Source: Clostridiales bacterium
Lineage (GTDB): Bacteria > Bacillota_A > Clostridia > Oscillospirales > Oscillospiraceae
NCBI GenBank assembly: GCA_004553625.1
Contig: SFKX01000001.1
Location: 124,001-188,000 of the forward strand
DNA length: 64,000 nt
Direction: 5' to 3'
The notes under the pieces were generated by a model, which was given only the letters and a program-made list of their open reading frames with translations, was not told where the DNA came from and searched no databases. Made by a program: the position numbers and the translations under genes. The stretch's first letter is position 1. Each line of letters starts with the position of its first letter. Shown piece after piece: positions 51,713 to 60,784 of the stretch.

Positions 51713-51762
51713 AGACGATATCGTCTGTTTTCACATTCTAGCACATATAGACGACATCGTCT
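51713..51762 (-). promoter_or_regulatory. Twin TetR-type operators upstream of the antiporter
   Basis: AGACGATATCGTCT (51713-51726, perfect palindrome) and AGACGACATCGTCT (51749-51762, one mismatch) lie 36 bases apart centre to centre in the same context (AT before and GT after each). A -10-like TAGAAT (minus strand, 51735-51740) sits between them; the -35 is poor. They are about 25 bases and 60 bases from the antiporter ATG. Confidence 0.85.
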
Positions 51763-51773
51763 GTAAATTTTCC

Positions 51774-51802
51774 TTGAACGTTTCGGGGCGAGGGGGTATC
51801 AT
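51774..51802 (+). promoter_or_regulatory. Promoter of rlmB
   Basis: TTGAAC (51774-51779), 17-base spacer, TATCAT (51797-51802), 31 bases before the ATG at 51833. It is back to back with the TetR operators, so the two promoters share a short divergent region. Confidence 0.7.
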
Positions 51803-51832
51803 GGTGTAGACAAAATTGCGGAGGGTGTGGGC

Positions 51833-52582
51833 ATGGACGAGTTCAAGAACGAGATGATAGAGGGCCGCAACGCGGTGCTGGAGGCGCTGCGCGCGGGGCG
51901 CGCGTTGGACAAGGTCTATATCGCCCGCGGCGAGACGGACAAGGCCCTGGCGCACATCGCGGGCCTGGCGCGGGAGCGCGGAGTAAGCGTCTCGGACTGC
52001 GACCGCAGAAAGCTCGACGCCATGAGCGTCACCAAGGCGCACCAGGGCGTCATTGCGGTCTGCGCCGTCCGCGAATACGCCAGCCTGGACGACATCCTCG
52101 CCCTGGCCGAGTCGCGGGGCGAGGCGCCCTTCGTCGTCGTCTGCGACGAGATATCGGACCCGCACAACCTCGGCGCCATCATACGCAGCGCGGAGTGCGT
52201 CGGGGCGCACGGCGTGGTCATCCCCAAGCGCAGGAGCGCCGGGCTGACGGCCGTCGTCGGCAAGACCAGCGCCGGAGCCGCGGAGCACCTGCCCGTCGCG
52301 CGGGTGGCGAACATCTCCGCCGCGCTGCAGGAGCTCAAGGACCGCGGGCTCTGGGTCTACGGCGCCGCAGCCGAGGGCAGCTCCCCCATGTGGGAGACGG
52401 ACCTCACCGGTCCCCTCGCGCTGGTCATCGGCTCCGAGGGAGAGGGCCTCGGCAGGCTCGTGCGCGAGCGCTGCGACTTCCTCGTCAGCATCCCCCTGCG
52501 CGGCAAGGTGGGCTCGCTCAACGCCTCCACCGCCGCCGCCGTGCTCATGTACGAGGTCCTGCGCCAGAAGCTCGCAAAGTGA
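51833..52582 (+). CDS. rlmB: 23S rRNA (guanosine-2'-O-)-methyltransferase, RlmB/SpoU family (249 aa)
   Basis: The SPOUT knot motifs are all present: DEISDPHNLGAIIRSAE (motif 1), IGSEGEGL (motif 2) and VGSLNASTAAAVLMYE (motif 3). An N-terminal L30e-like substrate-binding domain spans residues 1-75. It methylates a guanosine in 23S rRNA. GGAGGG is 7 bases before the ATG; a GTG two codons earlier is possible but less well placed. Confidence 0.93.
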   Translation: MDEFKNEMIEGRNAVLEALRAGRALDKVYIARGETDKALAHIAGLARERGVSVSDCDRRKLDAMSVTKAHQGVIAVCAVREYASLDDILALAESRGEAPFVVVCDEISDPHNLGAIIRSAECVGAHGVVIPKRRSAGLTAVVGKTSAGAAEHLPVARVANISAALQELKDRGLWVYGAAAEGSSPMWETDLTGPLALVIGSEGEGLGRLVRERCDFLVSIPLRGKVGSLNASTAAAVLMYEVLRQKLAK

Positions 52583-52597
52583 CGCAATAAAAACAGC

Positions 52598-52628
52598 AGC
52601 GCGCCCCCACAAAGGGGGCGCGCTTTTT
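52598..52628 (+). terminator. Terminator of rlmB
   Basis: An 11-bp stem (AGCGCGCCCCC with GGGGGCGCGCT, 52598-52608 and 52614-52624) with a 5-base loop and a T5 run. Confidence 0.92.
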
Positions 52629-52634
52629 GCGCTC

Positions 52635-53237
52635 TCAGCTCCGGAGCCCGTCCCTCACGGACAGGAGCCAGGGGAGGACGGCCTCGCTCAGGAGGCGGTG
52701 ACCGGTCTCCGTCAGGTGTACGCCGTCAAAGTCCAGGCTGCCGGGCCGCTCCGGCGCGCGCAGGAAGTCCAGGCCCAGCCTCGCGGCCAGCCCGCCGTAG
52801 AGCTCCGCCAGGCGGCCGGACTCGTGGATGAGCCGCCGCTCGTTCACCCAGGCCCCGGGCCGCATCGCAGGCGGGGAGATCAGCAGTATCCGCGCCCCCG
52901 CAAGCTCCGGCAGGCGCCGCGCATACTCCAGAAACACCTCCATCCGCTCCGTCACGTCCTCCGCCGTGAAGTCCGGCTCCATCAGCAGGTCGTTCCCGCC
53001 GAGCATCACCGTCAGCGCATCCACAGCGCCCGCCCGCGTCAGCTCGAAGGCCGCCCTGCTCAGCTGGTACTCCCGGTGCGGTATGCCCCGCCCGTTCTCG
53101 CCGCGCTCTGTGAGCTCCACGCCCGCGCGCTCCGCAAGCAGGCAGGGCCAGCGCACCGTCTCCCCGTAGCGCCCGCCCAGATACGAGCGCGGGTCGTAGC
53201 CGTAGGTGTTGGAATCCCCGAAGCACAGGAGCCTCAT
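52635..53237 (-). CDS. SGNH/GDSL-family hydrolase (200 aa)
   Basis: The four SGNH blocks are visible: FGDSNTYG (block I, Ser nucleophile), a Gly block at RGENGRGI, LGGNDLL (block III Asn) and DGVHLTETGH (block V Asp and His). No signal peptide is present, so it is likely cytoplasmic; small members act as acyl- or arylesterases. It is the last gene of a three-gene unit with a HAD phosphatase and an AAA ATPase, 4 bases after the phosphatase stop. Confidence 0.9.
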   Translation of the reverse strand: MRLLCFGDSNTYGYDPRSYLGGRYGETVRWPCLLAERAGVELTERGENGRGIPHREYQLSRAAFELTRAGAVDALTVMLGGNDLLMEPDFTAEDVTERMEVFLEYARRLPELAGARILLISPPAMRPGAWVNERRLIHESGRLAELYGGLAARLGLDFLRAPERPGSLDFDGVHLTETGHRLLSEAVLPWLLSVRDGLRS

Positions 53238-53241
53238 GCCC

Positions 53242-54039
53242 TCAGCCCTCCAGCACCCGCGCCAGCTCCGCCACGTCCGCCATCACCCAGCCGGGCTTCG
53301 TCGCGCTCTCCGCCAGTATCTCCGGCGTCGTCTCGCCGGACATCACCAGCACCGACTGCGCCCCCGCGTTCACCGCAACGGCTATGTCCGTATACAGCCT
53401 GTCCCCCACGCAGCAGATCTCCGCGTTCGGCACGCCGGTGAAGCCGGATATTATGTCAACCATGCTCCGGTTCGGCTTGCCTATGTAAAAGGGCTTCACC
53501 CCGGAGGCGGCGGTCAGCAGGGCGCAGATGCTGCCGCAGTCCGGCAGGACCTCGCCCGCGGGCATCGGACAGACCCAGTCCGGGTTCGCCGCGACAAAGG
53601 CCGCGCCCCGCCGCAGGAAGTGGACCGCCCTGTCCAGCTTCTCATAGGTCAGCGTCGTGTCGAAGCCGACGCAGACCACGCCCGCCTCCTCGCCCTGCGC
53701 AAAGGGTACGCCGTAGCTGCGCAGCTCGTCCAGGAAGGCCGGCGTCCCAACAGGGTAGACCGGGACGCCGGGGTAGCGCTCCGTCAGGTACATGCCCGTC
53801 GCCATTCCGGAGGTGAACACGTTCTCCATCTCGCAGGGGAAGCCCAGGCCGCGGAGCCGGTTTACATAATCCACTCCGGCCCGTGAGGAGTTGTTGGTGA
53901 GGTAGATATACCGTCTGCCGGTTTTGGCGAGGGTCCCTATAAAGTCCACCGCGCCGGGGAACACCTCGTCTCCGAGGTAGAGGGTGCCGTCCATATCCAG
54001 CAGGAAGAGACGGCAGGCTTTGAGAGCGTCGTAGTTCAA
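53242..54039 (-). CDS. HAD-IIA family hydrolase, NagD-like (265 aa)
   Basis: HAD motif I DMDGTLYLG (about residue 15), motif II YLTNNSS and the C-terminal motifs with CVGDRLYTDI are complete, with the C2-cap typical of NagD-like phosphatases. It probably dephosphorylates a small sugar or nucleoside phosphate. The start is TTG, overlapping the stop of the AAA gene by 4 bases (TTGA). Confidence 0.9.
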   Translation of the reverse strand: MNYDALKACRLFLLDMDGTLYLGDEVFPGAVDFIGTLAKTGRRYIYLTNNSSRAGVDYVNRLRGLGFPCEMENVFTSGMATGMYLTERYPGVPVYPVGTPAFLDELRSYGVPFAQGEEAGVVCVGFDTTLTYEKLDRAVHFLRRGAAFVAANPDWVCPMPAGEVLPDCGSICALLTAASGVKPFYIGKPNRSMVDIISGFTGVPNAEICCVGDRLYTDIAVAVNAGAQSVLVMSGETTPEILAESATKPGWVMADVAELARVLEG

Positions 54040-55481
54040 GTGTCGTTGTCCTCCTCGTCAATATCGCGCAGGTCCTCCGGAAGGAGGGCCATCAGCTCTT
54101 CACGCCCGGGCTTTTCCAGGGCCGCGACCCGGTTCGCCTGACGCGCCACGGCGTCCTCGAAGATATTGCGCACCGTGCGCCCGTTGCCGAAGTTCTCGTC
54201 CCGCTCTTCATAGAGCCGCTCGAACATCTGCCCGGCTTCGGTTTCGGCCTCCGGACTCAGGCTGTAGCCGTTTTTCTCGCACTGGAGCCGGAACATGGCC
54301 ATGAGCTCCGGGCCATTGTAGTCCGGGAAGTGGATATATTTGTTGAATCTCGACTCCAGGCCGGGGTTCGAGTGGATGAAGTCCTCCATCGGCCCGTCGT
54401 AACCCGCGACGATGACGACGAGCTCGTCCCTGTGGTCCTCCATGGCCTTGAGCAGGGTCTCTATCGCCTCGCGGCCGAAGTCGTTCTCGCCCCCGGCGGC
54501 GAGGGAATAGGCCTCGTCTATGAAGAGGACGCCGCCAATGGCCTTTTTGACGACCTCGCTCGTCCTGAGCGCGGTCTGGCCGACGTAGCCGGCGACGAGC
54601 CCGGAGCGGTCCACCTCCACGAGCTGGCCCTGTTTGAGCGCGCCGACTGCGGCGTAGAGCCCGGCCAGCAGGCGGGCGACGGTCGTCTTGCCGGTGCCGG
54701 GGTTGCCGGTAAAGACCATGTGCAGGCTCATGGGCGCGCAGGGCAGGCCGTTTTCCTCGCGCAGGCGGCGGACCTTGATGAGATTCACAAGGCTGCGGAC
54801 CTCGCGCTTGACGCTCTCGAGCCCGATGAGCGAATCGAGCTCGGCCATGAGCGAGTCGAGATCCGGCTTTTCCGCCGGTTTTTCCTCCGCTTCGGCGGAG
54901 GTCTCCGCCCCCTCGCCGGAGGGCTGGGCGCTGCCGGAGGCCGGGTGCTTTTCGATGAACGAGGGCTCGCCGCTCGTGACGAAGTCGCGCGCGTTGAGGG
55001 CGGGCTTCGAGGGTTTGACGCCCGCGGAGTCGCAGACGGCGGAGAGCCTGTCTGCGCAGTCGGTGATGAAGTCGGCCTCCGCGGAGCTGACGTCGTCGTC
55101 CACGGCGGCGAGGTGGAGCAGGATGTTCGTGACCATGCGGACGAACACGCGGGAATAGTCCCGGCCCTCGCGGGCGTCGCGCTCGGCGAGGCTCCAGAAG
55201 AACATGGGCGGGAGGACCTCCTTTGCGGAGCAGACCTCGCCGGTGAGCTCCCAGAGCAGGCGCGTACCCTTTGAGCGGCCCTTGGAATAGAGCTCGTTCA
55301 CGGCGTCCACCTGGGCCTGTGTGACCGCCCCGGCCCTGGCCCAGAGCCCCACGGCGCAGCTCTGCATGAAGGCATCCAGCTCGCGCGCGCAGGCCCTTCC
55401 CGCGACGCGGTAAAAGGCCTCGGTATTTTCGACATAAACCTTGTGCAGCTCCTCCGGGGAGCGCTTCCACGACGTGGGCAT
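54036..55481 (-). CDS. AAA ATPase with TerB-like N-terminal region, CbxX/SpoVK-type (481 aa)
   Basis: The C-terminal half is an AAA domain of the CbxX/SpoVK type: Walker A GNPGTGKTT (residues 259-267), Walker B VLFIDEAYSLA, and the GYDGPMEDFI sensor region. Residues 112-150 have the pattern of a TerB-like helical domain (AAVDDDVSSAEADF). A low-complexity Ser/Glu/Lys linker (about 180-208) joins them. The start ATG follows AGGAGGTG. It is the first gene of a unit with a HAD phosphatase and SGNH hydrolase. Its client is unknown. Confidence 0.82.
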   Translation of the reverse strand: MPTSWKRSPEELHKVYVENTEAFYRVAGRACARELDAFMQSCAVGLWARAGAVTQAQVDAVNELYSKGRSKGTRLLWELTGEVCSAKEVLPPMFFWSLAERDAREGRDYSRVFVRMVTNILLHLAAVDDDVSSAEADFITDCADRLSAVCDSAGVKPSKPALNARDFVTSGEPSFIEKHPASGSAQPSGEGAETSAEAEEKPAEKPDLDSLMAELDSLIGLESVKREVRSLVNLIKVRRLREENGLPCAPMSLHMVFTGNPGTGKTTVARLLAGLYAAVGALKQGQLVEVDRSGLVAGYVGQTALRTSEVVKKAIGGVLFIDEAYSLAAGGENDFGREAIETLLKAMEDHRDELVVIVAGYDGPMEDFIHSNPGLESRFNKYIHFPDYNGPELMAMFRLQCEKNGYSLSPEAETEAGQMFERLYEERDENFGNGRTVRNIFEDAVARQANRVAALEKPGREELMALLPEDLRDIDEEDNDT

Positions 55482-55510
55482 TTCGCACCTCCTGCCAGAC
55501 ATATGCGTCT

Positions 55511-55540
55511 ATTATATACCGTACCCTCGCGCAGAGGCAA
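55511..55540 (-). promoter_or_regulatory. Promoter of the AAA-HAD-SGNH operon
   Basis: On the minus strand TTGCCT (55535-55540), 18-base spacer, TATAAT (55511-55516), about 30 bases upstream of the AAA gene ATG. Confidence 0.7.
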
Positions 55541-55551
55541 TAAGTCAGGAT

Positions 55552-55585
55552 AAAAAAGCAAGGCGGCAAAACTCTGCCGCCTTGC
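55552..55585 (-). terminator. Terminator of the VanW gene
   Basis: An 11-bp stem (GCAAGGCGGCA with TGCCGCCTTGC, 55558-55568 and 55575-55585), 6-base loop, then six T on the minus strand (55552-55557). Confidence 0.9.
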
Positions 55586-55598
55586 ATCTCTCTGGCGC

Positions 55599-57287
55599 CT
55601 AGTTATCGAAGTAATAGCCCGGGTCGTCGCTGGGGACGACGGGGTCTGTGGGGTAGGACGGGTCCTCTGGCGGGAACACCGGGTCCGTCGGCTCGATGGG
55701 GGGCTCCGTCGGCGTCGGCTCCGGCGTGGGACTCGGCGTCGGCGTCGGGTAGACGATGTCCTCCTCGTGGTAGTGGTACTCGCTGTAGGCCTCCAGCTCC
55801 TTCGAGAGCAGGTTGCCGTTCTTGTCGAAAACGCTCCGGTAGGTCGCGGCCTTGTAGCCCGTCGCCGTCTCCGGATATTCGCTGTTGCCGTAGACCAGCC
55901 AGGTGGCGTAGGTCATCTGCACGTAGCTGCCGTCCTCGTCCGTCCCGACGATGTGGACGCTCACCGTGTTCTTCGCCGTGTCCACCGAGGCCTCTATCTT
56001 TATCGGCCAGTCGCGGTTGTTCGTAAACTTGAACTCCGGTCCGCCCCAGCTCACCGTCGCGTCCAGGCCCGCGGGCAGGTAGCCCACCGGGAAGTAGTGG
56101 CAGGTCCGCACGTCTATCTGAAGGTTCGCCAAAAGCGCCGCGTAGTACAGCGTGGAAGAGACCTGGCAGATGCCTCCGCCGACCTCCTGCACGACCTGGC
56201 CGCCCGAGTATGCTCCCGCGGCCTTGTAGCCGCGCTCCGTCGTCCGCTCGCCAAGCGCGTCGTTATAGGAGAACTGCTCGCCCGGAGCGAGGATTATCCC
56301 GTCTATGCTCGCCGCAGCCAGCTGCACGTTCGTTATCCGGTTCTGCGTGCTGCCAGCAAGCGAGGTCGTCACCGTCTCGCCCAGGTCGTCCGCGAAGAGG
56401 CGGGACTCGACGTATTCCGTCGTCCGCTCCGGCTCCGTCAGCTCCAGCGGTATCTCGACCGTCTCGCCCAGCTCGGCGGCGTCCCAGAGCTTCTGCGCCT
56501 CTGCCTTGTTGAAGTCCACCCCGGTCACGGACTCCACGACCTCTTTCTTCTCCTTGTCGTAATAGGCGTCCTTCGCCTCGCAGCAGATGGAGTTGTAGAG
56601 TTCGTCAATGTCCAGCTCGACGGAGGCGTTCACCTCCACCTCGTAGTCCAGGGGGCCGTATTTCATGTCCTCCAGCGCGGTCTTGACCAGGCTCATAAGC
56701 TCGGACTCGTCTATCTCCACGGCGCTCGCGCCCTTGACTACCTCCAGCGTATCGCCCTTTATCTCGACCCCGGAGGTCATGAGCCCGGACTTAACCTGAG
56801 TTACCTCCTCACGGACGATGTCCGCGAGCGCGGCCTCGTCCACCTCGGCCTTTATCTCGACCTCGGCGCCGCTCACAAGGCAGCGCACATAGGCCATGAC
56901 GTTTTCAATTATCGTGCCGCCGTGGCAGTAGTCGAAGGCCCTGTCCGCGGCCTCCTGGGCCGTCAGCTCGGCGCCCACGTCCGCGGCATTCACCGTCAGC
57001 GTGTGCTCCAGGGGCAGCTCGACGGTGACGGTCTTTTCGCCCTCGCCCCAGCCCGCGGCCTCGAGCGCGGACGCCGCCTCCGAGGCAGTCATTCCGCCCA
57101 CGTCCGTGCCGTTCACGCTGACCTTGGGGTAGATCGTGTCCGAGCCGGACACATACACTCCGAAGCCCGCCGCGCCCGCCAGCAGCAGCGCCACCACGCA
57201 GACGCAGACTATCACCGCTATCTTTCCACCGTTCCCGCGCTTTTTGCGCTTCGGGGCCAGGTGTTTTCTTTCTGTTTCTCTTTTCAT
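55599..57287 (-). CDS. VanW-family protein, membrane-anchored (562 aa)
   Basis: A basic cytosolic start is followed by one membrane helix (about residues 23-46), then peptidoglycan-binding-like repeats (PG_binding_4, residues about 50-290) and the VanW domain (about 310-440) with GEQFSYNDALG, EVGGGICQVSSTLYYA. VanW proteins occur in glycopeptide resistance clusters but most, as here, are chromosomal cell-wall proteins of unknown role. The C-terminus has a long PTPTPSPTPEPTP linker (from about 510), similar to the one in the DHHW protein at the window start. It is 62 bases after hemW. Confidence 0.88.
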   Translation of the reverse strand: MKRETERKHLAPKRKKRGNGGKIAVIVCVCVVALLLAGAAGFGVYVSGSDTIYPKVSVNGTDVGGMTASEAASALEAAGWGEGEKTVTVELPLEHTLTVNAADVGAELTAQEAADRAFDYCHGGTIIENVMAYVRCLVSGAEVEIKAEVDEAALADIVREEVTQVKSGLMTSGVEIKGDTLEVVKGASAVEIDESELMSLVKTALEDMKYGPLDYEVEVNASVELDIDELYNSICCEAKDAYYDKEKKEVVESVTGVDFNKAEAQKLWDAAELGETVEIPLELTEPERTTEYVESRLFADDLGETVTTSLAGSTQNRITNVQLAAASIDGIILAPGEQFSYNDALGERTTERGYKAAGAYSGGQVVQEVGGGICQVSSTLYYAALLANLQIDVRTCHYFPVGYLPAGLDATVSWGGPEFKFTNNRDWPIKIEASVDTAKNTVSVHIVGTDEDGSYVQMTYATWLVYGNSEYPETATGYKAATYRSVFDKNGNLLSKELEAYSEYHYHEEDIVYPTPTPSPTPEPTPTEPPIEPTDPVFPPEDPSYPTDPVVPSDDPGYYFDN

Positions 57288-57349
57288 CTTATCCTCGGCC
57301 TTACTGAGTTATTTTTGGGGTCCCACGCGCATATGACGGGCTTCCGGCC

Positions 57350-58618
57350 TTATTGTTCCCGGCTGCGGCCTTTCATGTACATATCGCGGAAAAGTTCCTC
57401 GTCGTCCGGGGGCAGCTCGGTCTTTTCCTCCGCGTCGAAGGCCTCCTTCATCCAGGGGTTCACCGCAACGCGGCTGCCGGACTGCGCCTCCAAAAGCGCG
57501 CCTATCAGCAGGTTCGAGAGCAAAAAGCCCGAGCTCGTGAAGCGCCAGCGGCCCTCGTCCGTCTTGTACGCCCAGCCCTTCGCCGCGAACTCGCGCAGCG
57601 TCGCCTCCAGGGGGCGGAAGTCCGAGCGGTATTTGAGCGTGTACTCCCCGCCCTCTATGCCGCGCGCCGTCCTCATGCCCAGCATGACGTATTCCGAGGC
57701 GCGCTCTATCGGCGTTATCCGCTCGTACTCGTCCACGATGTTGAGGTCGCGCATGACGCCGATTATATATCTGTCCGCGTCCTTCACGTATGAAAACCGC
57801 GCCCCGCCCATGCAGGAGTGCGCCGCCGCGCCGAAGCCCAGGTATTCGCCCAGGGTCCAGTATTTGAGGTTGTGGCGGCACTCGAAGTTCTGTATGGCGA
57901 AGTTCGAGATCTCGTACTGGCCGTAGCCGTAGTGCTCGAGCATATCCGAGGCGTAGAGGTACATATCCGCCTGCTCGTCGTCCGAGGGCAGGAAGGGCGA
58001 GCCGTGGTATTTGTACATCGGCGTGCCGGGTTCGAGCGTGAGGCCGTAGCAGGAGATGTGCTCCGGCCGGAGGTCTATGGCGCGCATGAGCGTGTCGGCC
58101 CAGTCGGACTTCGTCTGGCTCGGCAGGCCGTAGATGAGGTCGATGCTGAGGTTGTCGAAATCCGCATCCCTGGCGGCGCCGACGGCCATCTCGACCTGCT
58201 TCCAGTTGTGGCGGCGGCCGATGAGCTTCAAAATGTCGTTATTTGCGGACTGCACGCCCAGCGATATCCGGTTGAAGCCCGCCTTGCGGAGCTTTTCGAG
58301 CTCGCGCACGGAGGCGCTGTCCGGGTTCACCTCGACCGTCACCTCGCTGCTCTTGAGCACCCGGCCCGAGCCGCGCAGCTCGTCCCAGAGCTCGAGCAGC
58401 CTGTCCGCGCCGTAGTAGCTGGGCGTCCCGCCGCCGAAGTAGACGCTGTCTATATAATAGCTCTTGATGGCGCCGTAGCTCTCGCGGATGTGCTCGACGA
58501 GGGCGTCCTGGTACTTGGGCATGAGCCTGTCGCAGCCGGCGACGGAGTAGAAGTCGCAGTAGCCGCACTTGGAGGCGCAGAACGGTATGTGGATGTAGAT
58601 TCCGAGCGTCTTGTCCAT
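57350..58618 (-). CDS. hemW: Heme chaperone HemW-like radical SAM protein (422 aa)
   Basis: The radical-SAM motif CASKCGYCDFYS is near the N-terminus (residue 13 onwards), as in HemN/HemW, followed by YFGGGTPSYYG and EVNPDS. The CxxxCxxC spacing with an F three residues after the last Cys is typical of HemW, the heme-trafficking protein; true oxygen-independent coproporphyrinogen oxidase is longer. No other heme gene lies nearby. It ends 62 bases before the VanW start and begins 51 bases after the htpG stop. Confidence 0.87.
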   Translation of the reverse strand: MDKTLGIYIHIPFCASKCGYCDFYSVAGCDRLMPKYQDALVEHIRESYGAIKSYYIDSVYFGGGTPSYYGADRLLELWDELRGSGRVLKSSEVTVEVNPDSASVRELEKLRKAGFNRISLGVQSANNDILKLIGRRHNWKQVEMAVGAARDADFDNLSIDLIYGLPSQTKSDWADTLMRAIDLRPEHISCYGLTLEPGTPMYKYHGSPFLPSDDEQADMYLYASDMLEHYGYGQYEISNFAIQNFECRHNLKYWTLGEYLGFGAAAHSCMGGARFSYVKDADRYIIGVMRDLNIVDEYERITPIERASEYVMLGMRTARGIEGGEYTLKYRSDFRPLEATLREFAAKGWAYKTDEGRWRFTSSGFLLSNLLIGALLEAQSGSRVAVNPWMKEAFDAEEKTELPPDDEELFRDMYMKGRSREQ

Positions 58619-58669
58619 GTTTTGTGCCTCCCTGTGGGTAAATGTGGCTGAGCTCGCCTTTTCAATCCA

Positions 58670-60586
58670 TTAAAACAGCGAGCACACGTCCTCCGCGTAG
58701 GCGGAGGGGTCGTCGAGCTCCTCGCCGGCTATCAGCAGGGCCTGCGAGTGCAGGATGTTCACGAGCTTCTTCGCGCGCTCCGGGTCCGTCGCCACAGCGA
58801 CCTCCAGCGCCTTGAACGCCGGGTGCTCGCCGTTTAGCTCCAGCACGCGCGTCGCCTTCGGCGGCTCCATGCCCGTGTCCGGCATACGCTTGAAATACCG
58901 CTCCATCTCCAGCGTGATGCTGCCCTCCGTAGTCAGGCACACCGGCGCGGAGACCAGCTTGTGCGACAGGCGCACGATGCTCACCTTGTCCCCCAGCGTG
59001 TCCTTCACGAAGTCCAGAGTCGGCTTCACCTGTTCCTCGCGCTTTTCGAGGTCCGCCTTCTCCTCCTCGGTCTCGATGCCGAGGTCGCCCGTCACGATGT
59101 TGCAGAACTTCTTTTCCGCGTGCTGGCCCAGCTGCTCGACGATGTACTCGTCGACCTCCTCGGTCATGCACAGGATCTCGAAGCCCTTCGAGCGCACCAG
59201 CTCCGCCTGGGGCAGGCGCAGCATCTTGGACACAGAGTCGCCCACGGCGTAGTAGATGTACTTCTGCTCGGCGGGCATCCTGTCCGTATATTCCTTGAGC
59301 GTCGCGGTCTTGTCCTCCGCGACGTTGTAGATGAGCAGGTCGCGCAGAGACTCTATGTTCTGGCCGAAGTTCGCCACAGCGCCGTACCTGAGCTGGCGGC
59401 CGTAGTTCTTATAGAACTTCTCGTACTTCGGCCTGTCGTTCTCGAGCATCTTCAGAAGCTCGTTCTTTATTCGCTTATTCAGGTTCTGCGCGATTATGCG
59501 CAGCTGCCTGTCGTGCTGGAGCATTTCCCTGGAAATGTTCAGCGAGAGGTCCGGCGAGTCCACGATGCCGCGCACGAAGTAAAAGCTCTCGGCCAGGAGG
59601 TCCGGGCATTTTTCCATTATCATGACGCCCGAGCTGTAGAGCTGCAGGCCCGGCTCGTAATCGGAGCTCATGAAGTCCAGCAGCTGCTTGCCGGGGATGA
59701 AGAGCAGCGCCTTGTAGCTCACCTGGCCCTCGGCGTTCACGCGGATGACCGCGGCGGGGTCCGTCGTGTCGTGGAACTTCTCCTTGTAGAAGTTCATGCA
59801 GTCCTCGTCCGAGACCTCGGACTTCGAGCGCTGCCAGATGGGAACCATACTATTGACGGTTTCGCGCTCCGTTTTGTTCACGGTTTCATATTTCGGCGTG
59901 CCGTCCTCGTTCTTCTCGCCGGTCTCCTTGTACTCGGGGCGCTGGACGTCCATCTGGATGGGCCAGCGGATGTAGTCGGAGTATTTCTTTATGAGCCGCA
60001 TGAGCTTCCAGAGCTGCAGGAAGTCGGAGTATTTCTCGTTCTCGTCGTCGGGCTTTATGTGCATGATGACGTCCGTGCCGACGCCTTCCTTCTCGCACTC
60101 GGTTATCGTGTAGCCGTCCGCGCCCTCGGACTCCCACTTGTAGGCCTGGTCGGAGCCGTAGGCGCGGGAGATGACCGTGACCTTGTCGGACACCATGAAG
60201 GCGGAGTAGAAGCCCACGCCGAACTGGCCGATTATATCGACCTGCGCGCCCTCTTCCGTCGTTCCGTCTATGCCGCCCTTGAAGGCCATGGAGCCGCTCT
60301 TTGCGATGACGCCCAGGTTCTGCTCGAGCTCGTCGCGCGTCATGCCGATGCCGTTGTCCGAGACGGTTATCGTCCGCGCGGACTCGTCCATGGCGACGAG
60401 GATGCGGAAGTCCTCCCTGTTCATGCCGACCTGGTCGTCCGTGAGCGCGCGGTAGCTGAGCTTGTCTATGGCGTCCGAGGCGTTGGAGATTATCTCGCGC
60501 AGGAAGATCTCCTTGTGCGTGTAGATGGAGTTGATCATGAGGTCGAGAAGCCTCTTCGACTCGGCCTTGAATTGCTTCTTGGACAT
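58670..60586 (-). CDS. htpG: Molecular chaperone HtpG (Hsp90) (638 aa)
   Basis: The N-terminal GHKL ATPase domain has the LFLREIISNASDAIDKL helix, DNGIGM and GQFGVGFYSAFMV motifs; the middle and C-terminal domains (to residue 638) are complete. It folds client proteins with ATP. AGGAGG precedes the ATG, and a promoter with a good -10 lies upstream. I see no CIRCE operator. Confidence 0.95.
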   Translation of the reverse strand: MSKKQFKAESKRLLDLMINSIYTHKEIFLREIISNASDAIDKLSYRALTDDQVGMNREDFRILVAMDESARTITVSDNGIGMTRDELEQNLGVIAKSGSMAFKGGIDGTTEEGAQVDIIGQFGVGFYSAFMVSDKVTVISRAYGSDQAYKWESEGADGYTITECEKEGVGTDVIMHIKPDDENEKYSDFLQLWKLMRLIKKYSDYIRWPIQMDVQRPEYKETGEKNEDGTPKYETVNKTERETVNSMVPIWQRSKSEVSDEDCMNFYKEKFHDTTDPAAVIRVNAEGQVSYKALLFIPGKQLLDFMSSDYEPGLQLYSSGVMIMEKCPDLLAESFYFVRGIVDSPDLSLNISREMLQHDRQLRIIAQNLNKRIKNELLKMLENDRPKYEKFYKNYGRQLRYGAVANFGQNIESLRDLLIYNVAEDKTATLKEYTDRMPAEQKYIYYAVGDSVSKMLRLPQAELVRSKGFEILCMTEEVDEYIVEQLGQHAEKKFCNIVTGDLGIETEEEKADLEKREEQVKPTLDFVKDTLGDKVSIVRLSHKLVSAPVCLTTEGSITLEMERYFKRMPDTGMEPPKATRVLELNGEHPAFKALEVAVATDPERAKKLVNILHSQALLIAGEELDDPSAYAEDVCSLF

Positions 60587-60640
60587 GTATCGTCATTCCT
60601 CCTGAAAGAAATAATATATAAAGCATTTCGCAGTCTTATT

Positions 60641-60668
60641 ATTATAACACGGAAATGAAAATTTTCAA
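60641..60668 (-). promoter_or_regulatory. Promoter of htpG
   Basis: On the minus strand TTGAAA (60663-60668), 16-base spacer, TATAAT (60641-60646). It is about 60 bases upstream of the htpG ATG and lies back to back with the metG promoter. Confidence 0.8.
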
Positions 60669-60697
60669 TACGCGCCCCGGGGGCCGGGAGGAAAAAC

Positions 60698-60726
60698 TTG
60701 ACGCGGCTGGGCAAATGCGTTACTAT
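60698..60726 (+). promoter_or_regulatory. Promoter of metG
   Basis: TTGACG (60698-60703), 17-base spacer, TACTAT (60721-60726). The metG start lies about 58 bases further on, leaving no room for a T-box or S-box leader. Confidence 0.75.
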
Positions 60727-60784
60727 ATTTGAATGGAAAACGGGCGTTTTCCAGATACAGAAGAGAGGAACGGAGGAATCTCCA

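Noticed and set aside
60587..60784. CIRCE heat-shock element or a T-box/S-box leader in the htpG-metG gap
   Set aside because: No CIRCE inverted repeat is visible, and the space after the metG promoter is under 60 bases.
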